Shown here piece after piece: positions 11,787 to 23,631 of a DNA stretch of 64,000 bases; the stretch's first letter is position 1, and the number at the start of each line of letters is the position of its first letter. Source of the DNA: Pyrocephalus nanus (lineage: Eukaryota > Chordata > Aves > Passeriformes > Tyrannidae); the NCBI GenBank assembly GCA_038380795.1, contig CM076261.1, forward strand, positions 7,694,556 to 7,758,555. Direction: 5' to 3'. The position numbers were made by a program, and so were the translations under genes. The notes below the pieces were generated by a model. The model ran no database searches. It was not told the DNA's origin and worked only from the letters and a program-made list of their open reading frames with translations.

Positions 11787-14700
11787 CACATGGTTTTTAA
11801 TGGGAAGAACTCTCCAAAACCTTTAAAATATGCTGCTTTGAGGAAAGTAATTCAAGGTTGACTGGATTAGAAAGTATGACTTCCTTGTTTAATGACCAGG
11901 GCCATCCAGCCATAAGAGAGGCCTCAGTGCTGATCTGCTCCTGTGTCAAAGACTGCAGTGATATTTTTTGGTGAAATGCAGTGGTTTCACCCACTCATCT
12001 CCATACCCTGATTTAGCTGCTCCCAGCTGTGCCAGGTCCCTGCAGTTCTCACCATAACAGCCCTCTCAGATGCCTGGCTGTCATCTTCTTTTACTAGGAA
12101 GAGAGGACAAGCACACAGCAGTTTGTTGTCTCTCCATGATTTTTTGACCTTCAAGTGTTCCAGCTGGGCTACTAGGTTCCTCCCTGTGCCCATAAAGGAT
12201 TTGTCCTACTTTGGCCTCCTCCATATTCTAAGTGGCACCTTGATCCACATCCTGCAAGTAGTTCCACACGGCTGCTCTAATCACTTAAGTAAATAAGTCT
12301 TTAGTGAAATTAACATATTCATAAGCATTTGCCTTGTAAATAATTTTTGGGAAAAAAAGTTTTAATATTCTTTGTGTTTTTCTTACACACCTTTACAATT
12401 CAGGAGGACCTATATATAGGTCACTTAAACATTGTATTCGCTATTTTCTTGGTTAATTTGAGGATTGTAAGAATCAAAACACAAAGCAAAATTCATATTG
12501 CAAAATTGCTAAATTTTGAAACAAATTCAGAGAATTTATGCTTTTCATTTTTCTATCCTTAGTTCATCTAAGTAGAAGGGGCATTTTAGTGTCTGATTCA
12601 TTACTTAAAATATTCAGGGTCATGGTCAAAATTGGATAATGGTAAATTACAAAAAATATTGCTGCTCGTGTCTCATTACTGTTTTATTCTCCTACTAGGG
12701 AGGCAGAAGGGTGTTGAATTATTTTTTTTTAAGAGTGTGAGTGCATTTTTCTATAGACCACGACCAGTGATTAACTTGAGCCAAAAATAGTGCAGCCAGA
12801 AGCTTTGCAGATACAGAGTTCTGCCAAAGCTTCTCAAATTCCCTTTTACTGCCATAGCCTAGAGCCTTCCCTGAAGAACCTGTCAATCACACTAAAATAT
12901 ATTGAGGTCTTCTTAGATGGACAAACAAGAACTAAACTGTGACCACAGAATTAACTTCCTCTGAGAGCTAAGACAAGAGTCAGCTCATTTCAAATAAATG
13001 TTGTTACATTAATCTGATGCACCACGTAGCTCCATCTTTTTCACAATCAATTGGTCACAAGTGTTCCCCCTCTGCATCAGCCACTGCATCAGCAAAGAAA
13101 TTCTGTCAGTGCAATGCCTTCTTTGACCTGAGGTGTTCTCCAGTTTTATGCTATAACCCTCACTTGTAGAAACTCAGATAACCTGACATAGAAGTTCATA
13201 CTAAGCAGAAACTAAGAAACAAATAAGCAGAGTTTTTAATGATTTCACCATAAGAAAATCTCAAAGCAGGTGATGTACACTGGAATGCAGCATGTAGCAG
13301 CAAAAGTGAAAAGAAATGAAAGTCACAGTAATAAAAGGGGGGAAAATTAAATCCTATGCTGTCAGAAACACTGTTCCCAAAATTCAAGCATCATCACAGC
13401 ATTTTTTAAAAAATTTAATTCTTTTTTCTTTGTCAGAGAATGCAAGAGCAGGATAAAAACGAAATGAATAATGTTAGCATTTGCTCTGAAGAGGAAAGTT
13501 GATAATTAGAACAAAGAGAAGGCACCTAAAAGAAATTATAATAAACCACCCCTTTGTAAGTCAGGTAAAAAGGCTTATGCATCCTTGGCTGTAGTAAAAT
13601 ATTCATAATCTCTACATCAGTCTTCCATAGTGTTGTAGCTTTACTTTGTCCTGATGTCAATACAAAATATATATATGGAACTTCTTAGGACAAAGAATAA
13701 TTTTATAATCTAATACAGGTTTGCATACTAAGGGACATAAGCAAGAAACAACAGAATTCAGTGATGTCCTGCCTACCTTTTGCTTTTTTTTTTATTCTCC
13801 TGACAACTTCTTTCCCTTTGCCTGTTCTCTAGAAATGCTATTTCCTGAAGTGGGGACCACTTTTGAAGTATTTTATTAAGCGTTCACTAGTTCTTCTTGC
13901 AAAATGTAGTGCCTTTAAAGTTAATTCTCCCAACTTTATTTCCTGTCTGATAGAATATTGACAGAACACAGTTCAATGTCACTGTGAAATTGCAGTCTTG
14001 AGCATATGGCATTTCAATACAAAGCATATAAATGTGGAATTGAATGACAGAAGTCCATGGTGAGCAGAACTTCACTATCACTAATGCCATACTACTTACA
14101 TTTTACTTCCTTACTTGATTTCAATTGTTTCGTATTTGTGTTTCAGTCCATTTGTGGGAGATAGAAAGGGTTCTGTGCAGAGTGATGATGTTTCGTAAGA
14201 ACTGTAAAGTAGACAAAAATATTAATTACTTGTAATGGTATTTATTTAATAACAACTAAAGAACCTTCCCATTTTGATTGAATTGAATTAGATATTCAGG
14301 TTCCTAAAACTTGTACTTTATGAGAACTTCTTAACAATAAAAAGCAACATAAAGAATACAAATGAGGCATTGGAGATTCAAGGTATGCCAAAAAAAATAT
14401 TAAAAAAATGGAAAGTAGTATTTTGAATTTTCTAATGCAGGTTACCAAATGTGTACTATTGCAAACCAGAGAGGAGAGATTAAACCTAAACTCCATCGCA
14501 CACATGTAATTCTCACAGTGACAGGTGATGTGTGGTTTTATCTCTGCCTTAGAGGACCCCTTGTTGAACATAGGAAAGCACTTACATTTATTGAGAAGGA
14601 CTGTTTTGTTGTTAAAGAAAAAAATAATTGCATCATAAGTTGGAAAAAAGTATAAAACTCTACAAGCAAGGAATAAGTCAGTTACATTTACAGACTTTCT

Positions 14701-15187
14701 TACATGCTTCTTGTGGAGAAAATGCTTTTTTTGTTATAAAATTACATCCTCATACTGAATGTCACTGAATCAGTTATGCTCATTAAATTGTTTCAGGTTA
14801 AAGCATCTTCCCCAAAATTAGCTATAAGTCTTCTTTTAACGTATTCTACCAAGCCAAAGTAGATGGGCAAATTTTATGAGTTATTTAATACCACTGGTGT
14901 CATAGGTAGCCTAAACAATGCAAAAAAAAAAATCGTAATTCTGAGTGTTAGAAAAGCAAATACTGTATTTACATCCTGTTTCCTGGATAATCTGTGCAGG
15001 GATTGTAAATACAATTAAAAATGGCATCAAAATTTGGAATAAAAGTCCACATCATGTCTTTGATAGTGGCCAGGAACAAACCTTTACATGAACACAGAAA
15101 CAGAGTAAAGGTAAGATGATGCATTCATTGTCTTCTGCTCAGCCCTTAATCAATTCTTCTTTTACCAGTATTAATGCTTGATATCTC

Positions 15188-15213
15188 TAGAGTGATATCT
15201 CTAGATATCTCTG
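15188..15213 (+). repeat. Short direct repeats of ATATCTCTAG
   Basis: GATATCTCTAG occurs twice in close succession and is followed by ATATCTCTG. The cluster lies just before a CR1 copy. Confidence 0.7.
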
Positions 15214-15235
15214 TGGTGGTGTGTTGCATAATTTT

Positions 15236-15785
15236 CATATAATCAAAGAACTTGCTGAGCTGGAAGGGACCCATCAGGATCATTGGGTCCAACTCCTAGC
15301 CCTGCACAGGACACCTGAAAAACCATACTATGTGCCTGGGAGTGTGGTCCAAACTCTTTTTGAACTCTGTCAGGCTTGGTGCTCTGACCACTACCTTGAG
15401 GAGCCTGTTCCAGTGCCCAGACATCCTCTGGATGAAAAACCTTCTCCTGATATCCAACCTAAACCTCCCCTGACACAGCTTCAGGCCATTGCCTCATGTC
15501 CTGTCACTGGTCACAAGAGTGAAGAGATCAGTGCCTACCCCTCCTCTTCCCCTCGCAAGAAAGTTGTAGACTGCATTGAGGTCTCCCCTCAGTGTCCTCT
15601 TCTCCAGGCCAAGTGACATCAGCTGCTTCTGACATGGCTTATACTCCAGGTCCTTCACCATCCTCATGGTCTTCCTTTGGATGCTCTCTAATAGCTTAAA
15701 ATCTTTTTTATATTGTGTATATTGAACTGTACATAGTTCTCAAGGTGAGTGCAGAATAGAGCATTTTCTGGGTTTTGTAAAAGTA
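15236..15785 (-). mobile_element. CR1 LINE 3' end, longer copy
   Basis: The plus strand shows the inverted CR1 pattern: CTGAGCTGGAAGGGACCCAT, GGGTCCAACTCC, GAGGAGCCTGTTCCAGTGCC, TCCAACCTAAACCTCCCC and CTCTTCTCCAGGCC, then a segment near 15705-15780 matching the 'cacacagtattcaaggtgag...agtagag' region. At about 550 nt it is the longest younger CR1 in the window. The 131-codon plus-strand open frame at 15221-15616 is the antisense of this repeat and not a gene. Confidence 0.9.
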
Positions 15786-15924
15786 TTTACTTTTATATTT
15801 AAAAATTTCTATATACTCTCTGATTCTGGTTCTAACATCATTGAGAAACAGTAATTTTTTCTTAATGTCTTTGTTTTCTATTTTTTTTATATATACTTTT
15901 AGCATATTCTCAGTTCAGCTGCCT

Positions 15925-16360
15925 CTTTTTTAAACTAGGTACTCCTTATCTATGCAAGGATTTCTGCTCCTCTTGTAGGATCTGCTCCTTTGATCTTCCC
16001 ATCACTTCTCTGTATATCTTCTCTAGTTTGAGAGTCTTTTTTGGATAGGCGTGTGGCAGAACTGCATGCAGTGTTCAAAGTGTGGAAGCTCCATATATTA
16101 ATACAGTTTCTTAATGACATTTTCCATTTTGTTCTCTGTTCCTTACCTAGTAATTTCTGATGACTTTATGCTTTTTTACTATAGATAGCACTGAACTTTT
16201 GTCTTCAGAGAATCAGTGACTACCAGATTTCTTTCTTCTGTAGTTTATGTAGTCACTTACATGCAATATTGTGTCTGTATAATTAGGATTATTTTCCCCA
16301 TCTGCCTGACTTTATGTCTGTCAACACTGAATTTTGTCTTAAGAGAATATCTTCCTCATA
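15925..16360 (-). mobile_element. Ancient CR1/L3-like LINE relic
   Basis: AACTGCATGCAGTGTTCAAA, then GTGTGGAAGC, a Thr/Pro-type AT stretch, TCAGAGAATCAGTGACTACC and CTTTATGTCTGTCAACACTG AATTTTGTC follow, on the inverted strand, the layout of the old amniote CR1 consensus. That consensus has an 'outcome recorded' segment of the type 'actgcacacagtattcaagg' and later 'tttatcaacattgaattt'. Divergence is far higher than in the abutting copy at 15.2 kb. Boundaries are approximate. Confidence 0.6.
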
Positions 16361-16574
16361 GGAAAGGAGGCATACAAAAAGGAGAGCACTACTCAGTTTG
16401 GAATGAAGAAACAGGAAGTGAGTGCTTTTGTTTGATTCAAAATCATATGCTTTTCTCACTGTTCCTAAATAAAAATGGAAGGCACATTGTTTTTTCAGGG
16501 TCTCAGTTGATTTCGGGTATCAACCCCAGTCACCACTTTTTTAAAAATTTTAATTTTTGCTAACTACAGTAGTG

Positions 16575-16900
16575 ATCCATTGTGCCTCGTTCTTTGTGCC
16601 CAGTGCTTTATAAACATAAAGGGAAAAGGCAAGCGAGGTCCAAAAGGGTCTGTTAATTAAGCCAAGACAGGACAGAGAAAGTAGTAGAAAATGAAGCAAA
16701 CAGAGGGTGACAATGTAGTAGAAACTTAGCAGTTGTTGGAGGGGTTTGAGGAGAACTCACAGAGAAGATTTTGAGAAAGGTATTGAGTTAGGCTTGCATA
16801 AGTTTTGCAGGGTAATCCTTTCGCTTAGAGGGGACTGTACAGGAGAAGATGCAGCATTCGAGAGTTTCATATTGGTATGTAAAATGGGGACAAATTGTGA
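16575..16900. repeat. Possible old L2/L3-like repeat
   Basis: GTGCCCAGTGCTTTATAAAC followed by AAGGGAAAAGGC, TTAATTAAGCCAAGACAGGA, CAGAGAAAGTAG and GAGGAGAACTCACAGAGAAG resembles LINE-tail debris of the kind I associate with old reptile and bird repeats ('gtgctttacaaac...agacaggacagagaaag'). The family and strand are uncertain. Confidence 0.35.
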
Positions 16901-17336
16901 TGAAGTGTTTAGCTTATCATTTTCCTAGGCTTTTTTTACTTAATATTTGTAACAGAACAGAGTAAACTATACCCTGAATTCCACACAGTTTTGCAGCAGA
17001 AGTCTATATGTTTGTCTGCTCTGCATTTTACTATCTTTTTACCATTACACCAGTTGACTTCTTGCTGTTTTCTTGTACCTTAAAATTCCAACAGTTCCTA
17101 GCTAGTCTTGAGATTTTTCTGAATATCAGGCTCTCTTTTCGGAGTCTGATGTACTACATTCTCTTTCCTCATATATTGATGGTAACACTATTTGTGTGGT
17201 AAGCTGATCATTTTTGCTTTCCCTACAAAATAATTTCATCTTAGGTAATCATCTGGGAGCTTCCATCTGTTTTATTTTTTTCCTTTGGTTGTAGTTCTCT
17301 TTTCCTTTAAGAAGGAGGAAACATCAGAGAGTAGCC

Positions 17337-17371
17337 TTTGATCATCTTTTCCGTGAGTGAAGATGATCAAA
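17337..17371. repeat. 12-bp perfect hairpin
   Basis: TTTGATCATCTT (17337-17348) pairs perfectly with AAGATGATCAAA (17360-17371) around an 11-nt loop. No known function. Confidence 0.9.
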
Positions 17372-19639
17372 TATTCAAGCCTTTTTTTCCCCCAAAATGT
17401 ACTTCAAATCTAAGTGCATGAATGGTGATAGTAATGTAAGGCACCTTGGTTTTACAAGTGTCTTAAATCTTGTATAGCTAGAGCCTCCTGGGGATTGAGA
17501 GATCCAAGGAATGGATGAGTTGCAGAGACTGCAAGACTGCAACACTTTCAGCAATATCTGAAAATTGCAGATGTAAAAAATGTTATATTCAGCTAAAGTT
17601 TACTTGACTAAGTCCAGTGGATGTTTTTGTTCACAGTACAGAAGTCTGGCTGGTATCACTCTCTTCCTGTAACAGTTTCAGATTTGAACTTTCCCCACAA
17701 GACCTGTTTCCAGAATTAGATTCATATTTAAAAGTACTGTACAGTCGTTACTGTAATAAAAAAAAAAAAATCTATTATAGCTTGATTATGGGGTCAAAAC
17801 CAAAAATTCTGGAAACAAGAAAATGTTAGTGTATTTCTTTAAGAAAATTAGCTGAATTTTATAAAATTTGGTGCAATAAGCAAGAATTCTGGCTTTCCTT
17901 GTGAAGAATACAATTTTTACTGTAAAACGAAGGACATTCCCTGTAATAGCAGATGCTCAAAATGTGCACTCTATTGGGACTGGTTCTTTTTGTAATCCCA
18001 TGTAGTTACTGGTATCATGTATTTTACCACATTGTTTATTTTCAGATATGGATTAGCATCAGTATACTTCTGCTTGGGGTAATTCTCCTAATAACTTTTC
18101 TTTATCTGTTCACCAGTATTCAGATGCAAAAGTTCTTGGATAAAGTGCTGAGCTAGCAAGATTAAGAGTGATTAAACGTTTTGTGAATAGAGATATTAGT
18201 CACAGGTCCACTGAAGGGCAGGAGAAGGCCACTATAGATGCAGTTTCCTGGCTTTAGTGAGTATGCAGGGTTTAGGTAGATAACTGGATTGACAGTTAGT
18301 TAAAAAGAAGCTGTTACTTCCAGCCTGAAGAAAGGGAAAGCTCATGAAGAAAAGCTCCCTCTGCATGCCTTCCTGAAGCATTGATGTAGAGCTGGATTGT
18401 CCTGAAGTACTTTCCTGAGATCTGCACAGCCATGAAATAAAATAAGCATGGTAACGTGACTTACAGATGAAGTTTCAGTGATCACACCGTGAATGCCATC
18501 ATTGTCACTGCTCAGGTTCTGGTTTCACAACCCAGATAAGCTGGGAATTGCCCAGTTGTTGGCAGGTGTTGGGAGTAGCTGTATGTACATTCAGCTTAAG
18601 GCTAAAGAGGATTGAAAGGGAAGCCATGCATGACTTAGTTCACTGCCATCTAATCATGTTATCATTTTGATAAGCCTGTCCTTGCAAAGGACTTCAATTA
18701 AGTAATTCGTGTATTAGGTGGTATGTCTCAGATTCCACACTGAATAGTATATGACTTATTCATTACAATTAGATATGAAGGAGGAGGGAAATTGAGGGAT
18801 GCAAAGATCTAAGAGTTTTGTTTTACTTAATTTAACTATCACTGATATGAAAGAGTTCAGACCATTATCTAATGCTCCCTTCTGCGTTTATGCACCATGA
18901 AGTAATAAGGAACCAGGTTTTTTATCAATTCTACTAAGTCAAGTGGTGTTGTTCAGAAAGGGACTTAAGAAGTTCCTCCTTTTAATCTCATTAAATCAAA
19001 ATTAAATCAAAATTTAGAAACAAAACTTTGTTTATGAGTTATATTTGGTGTCCACCAGTGATATTTCAAATTGCAAAATCAAGAATTAAACTTCATTAGC
19101 AGGAAAGATGTGATATGGTACTGTTTATCTTCCCCTCTTGCTTACCTGGACTGTATTATCAGTAGTGATTTTGGAAATCCACAATAATGAGCATTTACGG
19201 GTGGCATTTTGTTGCCCATCTAAGTGTGTAGTTATAATGTAATACAGAGACCCACAAGTGACTGCCATCCAGCTGACCATAAGCACGTTCCTCCTCAGCC
19301 TCATTTGCAGACTAGAGTGTGTTCTTTGTGGCTCAAGCAAACACAGGTGACTCCTGAGATGGGATGAGCCAAGGCAGAACACTACTCGTTGCTGCAGATA
19401 CTTACTGTAGCCTGTTTTTAAGGCAGAGTAATTCATTCTCTCCCAGTTATGAGGACATGCCCTCATGAATGGGGTGGCAGTCTAGCACCTTATTGAGGGC
19501 CAAATGTGACCCTCAATACTTTTGTGTGCAGTGACTTAATACCACGCCTGCACTTACTATTCCTACTTGTTTTGCAAGACTTCAGTTTCAATGCATTTTG
19601 AGCTGTAGTCATGGACTAAGATACTGCTGAGCTTGGTAC

Positions 19640-19960
19640 TACGTTGGTAGAGAACACAACCACAACTCCTACCCAAATGGCTTGTTATCTAGGTGTAGGA
19701 TAGAGACAACAGGTAGATAGATGGGGGACATGAGGAGACTCAGAGGCAGTCCTGCTCAGCATAGGGAGCAGCAATATCAGGACTTTGCAAAATGTGTCTT
19801 CAGGCAGTGATTTGAAGCAAAATAAGGACATGTGAGTAGGGAGGGTTACAATAAGCCCCTCCTGTGCAGCATGAGTGGAGACAAATGTGCTTGTTTGAAA
19901 ATCTAGAGAAGGCTGGTATAAAATTTTGGTCTGTGGTGGGAGTCATCTCTTCATGATGAA
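19640..19960. repeat. Possible old LINE2-like tail
   Basis: CAAATGGCTTGTTATCTAGG followed by GATAGAGACAACAGGTAGAT and a GGGGGACATGAGGAGACTCA stretch recalls the 'cttacaatctaa...gagacaacaggtggata' segment of old L2/L3-type tails. The match is by eye and weak. Confidence 0.3.
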
Positions 19961-21155
19961 TGAGTTAACAAAGAGAAAGGCTTTGAAAGTTGGCACAAGT
20001 TGATTATGCTTGATGTGGTTGGCCTCTAGAAGAGGAAGAAAACCTAGACGAGATAATAAGCTCCTGTAATTTCTGGTTGAAGATATGTAAAATATCTTTC
20101 TGGCAGATGAATATGAGATGGCTCATTATGTTTTCCACGAGGAAAAGTCATTGAATTAACAGACAGGACAAGTTCAAAGTCTGTAGAGTTGTTGTTCCTC
20201 TAAAACCCATACCTTGAAAATACTGTACAGAAGGAATCTGAACAATTTAAATGAATGCTGTAGACAAGAACTTACAGAAAGGCATGGTCTAAGACAAAGT
20301 TGAAGGCCAGGGAAATAAGCCAAATGGTCATGGGATCCACTGTCATCAGGATCACAGATGTCTCACAGAGCTTGAAGGAAAAAACAAGAGTTTCAGACAT
20401 GGTATTTTGTGATGTAGCTCAGCATAACTCAGGGGGAGATGGTGAGACTTTAGTTTAGACTGAAACAGAGAGATCTGGGGGAAAAAAAAAAAAAAGAGGT
20501 TAATGCATCCAAAGCAATTCTGTGATACTCTAGTATCAGATTTTGTCTCTGATAGGTTACTCCTGCTGAGAAGCGACTAATTCATGTGACTAATTCTCCT
20601 GAAATCAAGAGTGATAGAAAATAGTCTGTAGGAATGCAAGTCAATTTAAAATGTCACTTGAGTGTGCACTGTGTATTAAGTGCTTAAATATGTACTATAC
20701 AGTGCTATGTAAATAACAGATAGCTGTGTTATATGGTGTCTTCAGTGAAAGAACTCCAGACAGTTCTATGCATGTGAAGTGAATATTGTTAGTGATTTGT
20801 CAGTTCGGTGAAATCTTCTCTCCTGTCATTTTCATTTACATATTTAAACTGGTGTAGCCTCTAATACAGGAGCTCACATCACCTTCATATCCAAGTAGTC
20901 CCCTTTAATTCAGTGATGGTCCCCGAGGATTAAGGTGTTGACCATTAATTCACAGCACTGGAAACTATCCTTTGATTATCAGATTGAAAGGCATGAGAGT
21001 AAAATTTAAGGTTTCATATATGCTGAAATAAACGTAAATGTTACTTAATAATGTGGTTACAAACCACAATACTGATATAAATAACATGAAGACTGTGTCT
21101 GCTTACTGAGAGTTGGTTTTTTTACCTTTTTTTTTCTCATCATTCATTTCTTAAG

Positions 21156-21307
21156 AAAATTGGCTAAAAAGCGGAAAGAGACACTGAGTAGTACACGGCA
21201 GGAAATGACAGTGATGGTGAATTCAATGGATAAAAGCTACACTGAGCAAGGCACCAACTGTGACGAAGCTTTCTCTTTCATGGACACGCACAATCTAAAT
21301 GGGAGAT
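21156..21307 (+). CDS. PTPRM: PTPRM exon: membrane-proximal cytoplasmic segment
   Basis: This 152-nt internal exon encodes the first part of the cytoplasmic juxtamembrane region of receptor tyrosine phosphatase mu. Translation reads (K)LAKKRKET, then STRQEMTVMVNSMDKSY and GTNCDEAFSFMDTHNLNGR. The LAKKRK cluster is the basic stop-transfer sequence next to the membrane. TRQEMT is shared by the R2B relatives (PTPRK, PTPRT), but GTNCDEAFSFMDTHNLNGR is, from memory, characteristic of PTPRM. The acceptor is a pyrimidine-rich tract ending in TTAAG at 21151-21155, and the donor is GTAAGT at 21308. The exon begins with the last base of a codon and ends with the first base of the next (phase 2 in, 1 out). 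That trailing T joins CT of the next exon to make Ser. PTPRM mediates homophilic adhesion and dephosphorylates junctional partners such as cadherin-catenin components. Confidence 0.95.
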
Positions 21308-23323
21308 GTAAGTTTTTTTCTTTTCTTCTCTTTTCTTTTTGAAGGTGGAAGAAAGGTGCAAATGGTTTTTAAAATATTCCTCATTACTCAGTCATGGAAA
21401 ATCCATGGGATGCAGAGTTTCCCACTGTGCAGCGCATTATAGTGTCTATTCAAATGAGCAAGACAGTCAGACATCAAGAATAGACTTCTTTAAAAATAAT
21501 AAGGATAATTGAGCTTTTTTCGGTCCATCCTTTTCCTCTGCAGAAGGGCAATGACATCACTGAAACAGTAGTTCTACCTTTCTCCAATCTCTATTATGTT
21601 AAAAATTTTATATTCCTCATGCTGTCCCAAGTCCTTCAAATGCTTCCCCTGCTCACTTCTTTTTTTCTAAGATAAATTTATTTTTCAGTGTCATAACCTA
21701 ATAATGATGATCTGATTGTCTCATTATTTTCAGTTTTAGATGATGCTCTTTCTTTTACTCGTGCAAAGGAAAAACTCAGTAGAATTATGTGTTCTGCAGT
21801 TTCATAAGAGATTCTATGTCATGGGTCTTCTTGTATCCATCCCAAAATAAATAAAATTTGTGATATAAAATTTCCTGCATTAGAATTTTAGTCAAGGTCT
21901 CACTCTTATCAGAGGATTAGCACTAAGCAGAGACCAAAACAAAGAGCAGTTTTTTATAACTGTTAAAAAGAATGATTGTGTTCAAAAAGTTTCTTAATTC
22001 TGTAGTTCTTAAGGTGCCTCAGGTTTTTTTGCCAGTGGTTTTTAACATCTTCAAAATTTGTCAAAGATTAAATTTTGTTTCAAGCACTAGCAGTCTGCAA
22101 GGTCCAACTCCCACTCTTCAACAATATGCTTAAGAATTTCTCTTTGACAAGCTCAATTGTACAAACACTCTGTGAGATTTAAGCAGTGACTTTTCTCAGC
22201 AGTGTTAGGCTCACAATTTGCAATTTTAGTTTGCATTTGAGTTACTTTTGAAATTGATTTGAATAGGTCTTTCAAATTAGACTTGCCTTTCTGGTGAGAA
22301 TATACCCTTACAGTTAATGAGATTGCTCACTCCTGTGAAAAGATGAAGAGGTTTGACTTCACCTTCCATCATCATGATGTAGTTTTCCAGTGGTGTTACT
22401 GAATGGTCACAACTACAAAAGAAACTGCAATGTGTTCCTAAGAGTCAATTCTCTTTATGTAAATCACCTCAAACCTGTTTGCAATCACTGGCATAGCATG
22501 TTTTTTATACCACTCGAAGGCTAAAACCTCTAATTAGACTTTCCATAAGAAACATGGTCACCAGAATAAGCAGTCTGATAGTGTTTAGGAATAGTAAGGC
22601 ATTGTATTCAAGAGATTTAGAACATTCCTACTTCCTATGAAACTTCATTATTCTACCTGCATTCTCTATTGAGCAAGTTTTATTATCTTCTGCAGCCCTG
22701 ACCTCAGTCTTTGACCCTGATCTTTGTATGCCAGGGGACAAACTGATTTGATCCATAGGGTTTTCCCATTGGCTTTACAAATGGCTAAATGATTAAATAC
22801 CAATGAGAGCATTGGTCTGTGTGTCATTCCCTGAAAACCAGTCTTAAACAAAGGGTAATATTCACAGTCTGTTAATATCTCTGTTCACATTATCCATCTG
22901 GCTGAACAAATCACATTAAAAAAAGGAGAGGTTAGAATAAACTCTAGTAGAATATTTGCATACAGTATTTACAGTATTATTAAGAAAACTTCCCAAAGAT
23001 CAACTTCTGTCAAAAACACCTGTTGTCATTGTGATGTCTTTTTTCAAACATCAGTATTCAGTCTAATCTTGTGATTTAAGAATTATATTTGCCATCACTG
23101 ATAAAAATGAGTTCTCCGATGACATTTCTTTTTAGAGAACCAGTCAAATTCGACGAGCGATTTCATTCACTAGACATGCCTGGTTTTCCCTATGTCCTGA
23201 TTCCAGTGCAAGTAACCCAACAGGGTGAACTCTAAGCCAAGTCAATCACATATGCTGGATCACTCAGCTTAAATAGCTGCATATCACTTTGCTGTCTCTA
23301 ACCAGCTTTGTTTCTCTTTGCAG
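21308..23323 (+). other. PTPRM: PTPRM intron
   Basis: A 2.0 kb intron with GTAAGT at the donor and TTTCTCTTTGCAG at the acceptor. It is AT-rich and no repeat family was recognised. The only open frame of note (minus strand, 22666-22851) has no recognisable domain. Nothing else is supported. Confidence 0.85.
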
Positions 23324-23398
23324 CTGTATCTTCACCATCTTCATTTACAATGAAAACTAACACATTGAGCACAACAGTGCCTAATTCTTACTATCCAG
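23324..23398 (+). CDS. PTPRM: PTPRM exon: Ser/Thr-rich juxtamembrane linker
   Basis: A 75-nt exon between a strong acceptor (TTTCTCTTTGCAG, ending 23323) and the donor GTAACT at 23399, weaker than the neighbouring GTAAGT donors. After completing a Ser codon with the upstream exon it reads VSSPSSFTMKTNTL, then STTVPNSYYP, and leaves a single G that begins an Asp codon. It matches the Ser/Thr-rich linker between the membrane-proximal segment and the wedge of PTPRM as I remember it. The length is a multiple of three and both borders are phase 1, so skipping would keep the frame. The SYYP tyrosines are possible phosphorylation sites (inference only). Confidence 0.93.
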
Positions 23399-23604
23399 GT
23401 AACTGATTTTTTTCTTAGACCCTTCCATAACAAAAGTGTACATATTTATGTTATTATACTTCTTGCCATCTTAATACGTATATAAGCAGCATACTGGTTG
23501 CTTACAGTAGCTTTCTGAAAGAAAACTCGGGAACATATATCAATCATTTACTGTTCTCTCTCTTTTTACCTTTTCTGCATTGACCTGCTTATGATGTATG
23601 ACAG
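23399..23604 (+). other. PTPRM: Short PTPRM intron (206 nt)
   Basis: This is by far the shortest intron in the window. The best pyrimidine tract (TTCTCTCTCTTTTTACC) sits about 35-50 nt before the acceptor, while the last 25 nt (ending ATGTATGACAG) are mixed in composition. The acceptor therefore looks weak, which fits a regulated downstream exon. Confidence 0.8.
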
Positions 23605-23631
23605 ATCCATTTGTGCCAACTGCAATTTTAG
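23605..23631 (+). CDS. PTPRM: PTPRM cassette microexon, 27 nt
   Basis: A 27-nt microexon with acceptor ATGTATGACAG (ending 23604) and donor GTGAGA (23632). With the G carried over from the previous exon it reads D-PFVPTAIL and leaves a G. It is phase 1 to phase 1 and a multiple of three. I recall PFVPTAIL followed by VPIN as the start of a 13-residue segment that separates a longer vertebrate PTPRM isoform from the shorter form, in which SYYP-D runs straight into ETHTM. Together with the 12-nt exon at 27737-27748 it supplies exactly 39 nt, or 13 codons. It is invisible to ORF finders and easily missed. The sequence cannot show how often it is included. Confidence 0.85.
   Translation: MHLCQLQF

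Larger units (their letters stand above)
1..21155 (+). other. PTPRM: PTPRM intron (3' part), upstream of first exon in window
   Basis: No exon of PTPRM or of another gene could be recognised here. The next exon starts with the third base of a split codon, so the preceding exon, expected to encode the transmembrane segment, ends in phase 2 and lies outside the window. I looked for a hydrophobic segment followed by a basic stop-transfer stretch and a GT donor, and for FN3-like exons, and found none. The stretch holds CR1 fragments (about 8.8, 10.1, 11.2 and 15.2 kb), older LINE debris (15.9-16.9 and 19.6-20.0 kb), simple repeats and several hairpins, each listed separately. Outside those, nothing is recognisable. 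The 60-130 codon open frames here have no recognisable domain and look like chance. Confidence 0.8.

Noticed and set aside
15221..15616. 131-codon plus-strand open frame
   Set aside because: It lies almost entirely within an inverted CR1 3' end and is the antisense of that repeat. It has no domain and no gene context.
17953..18156. Hydrophobic open frame considered as the PTPRM transmembrane exon
   Set aside because: The hydrophobic stretch has aromatic-rich content unlike the remembered segment, lacks the following basic residues joined to LAKKRK in the right phase, and has no suitable donor.
19125..19466. 113-codon minus-strand open frame
   Set aside because: No recognisable family, and it sits in an intron near old repeat debris. 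Probably chance.
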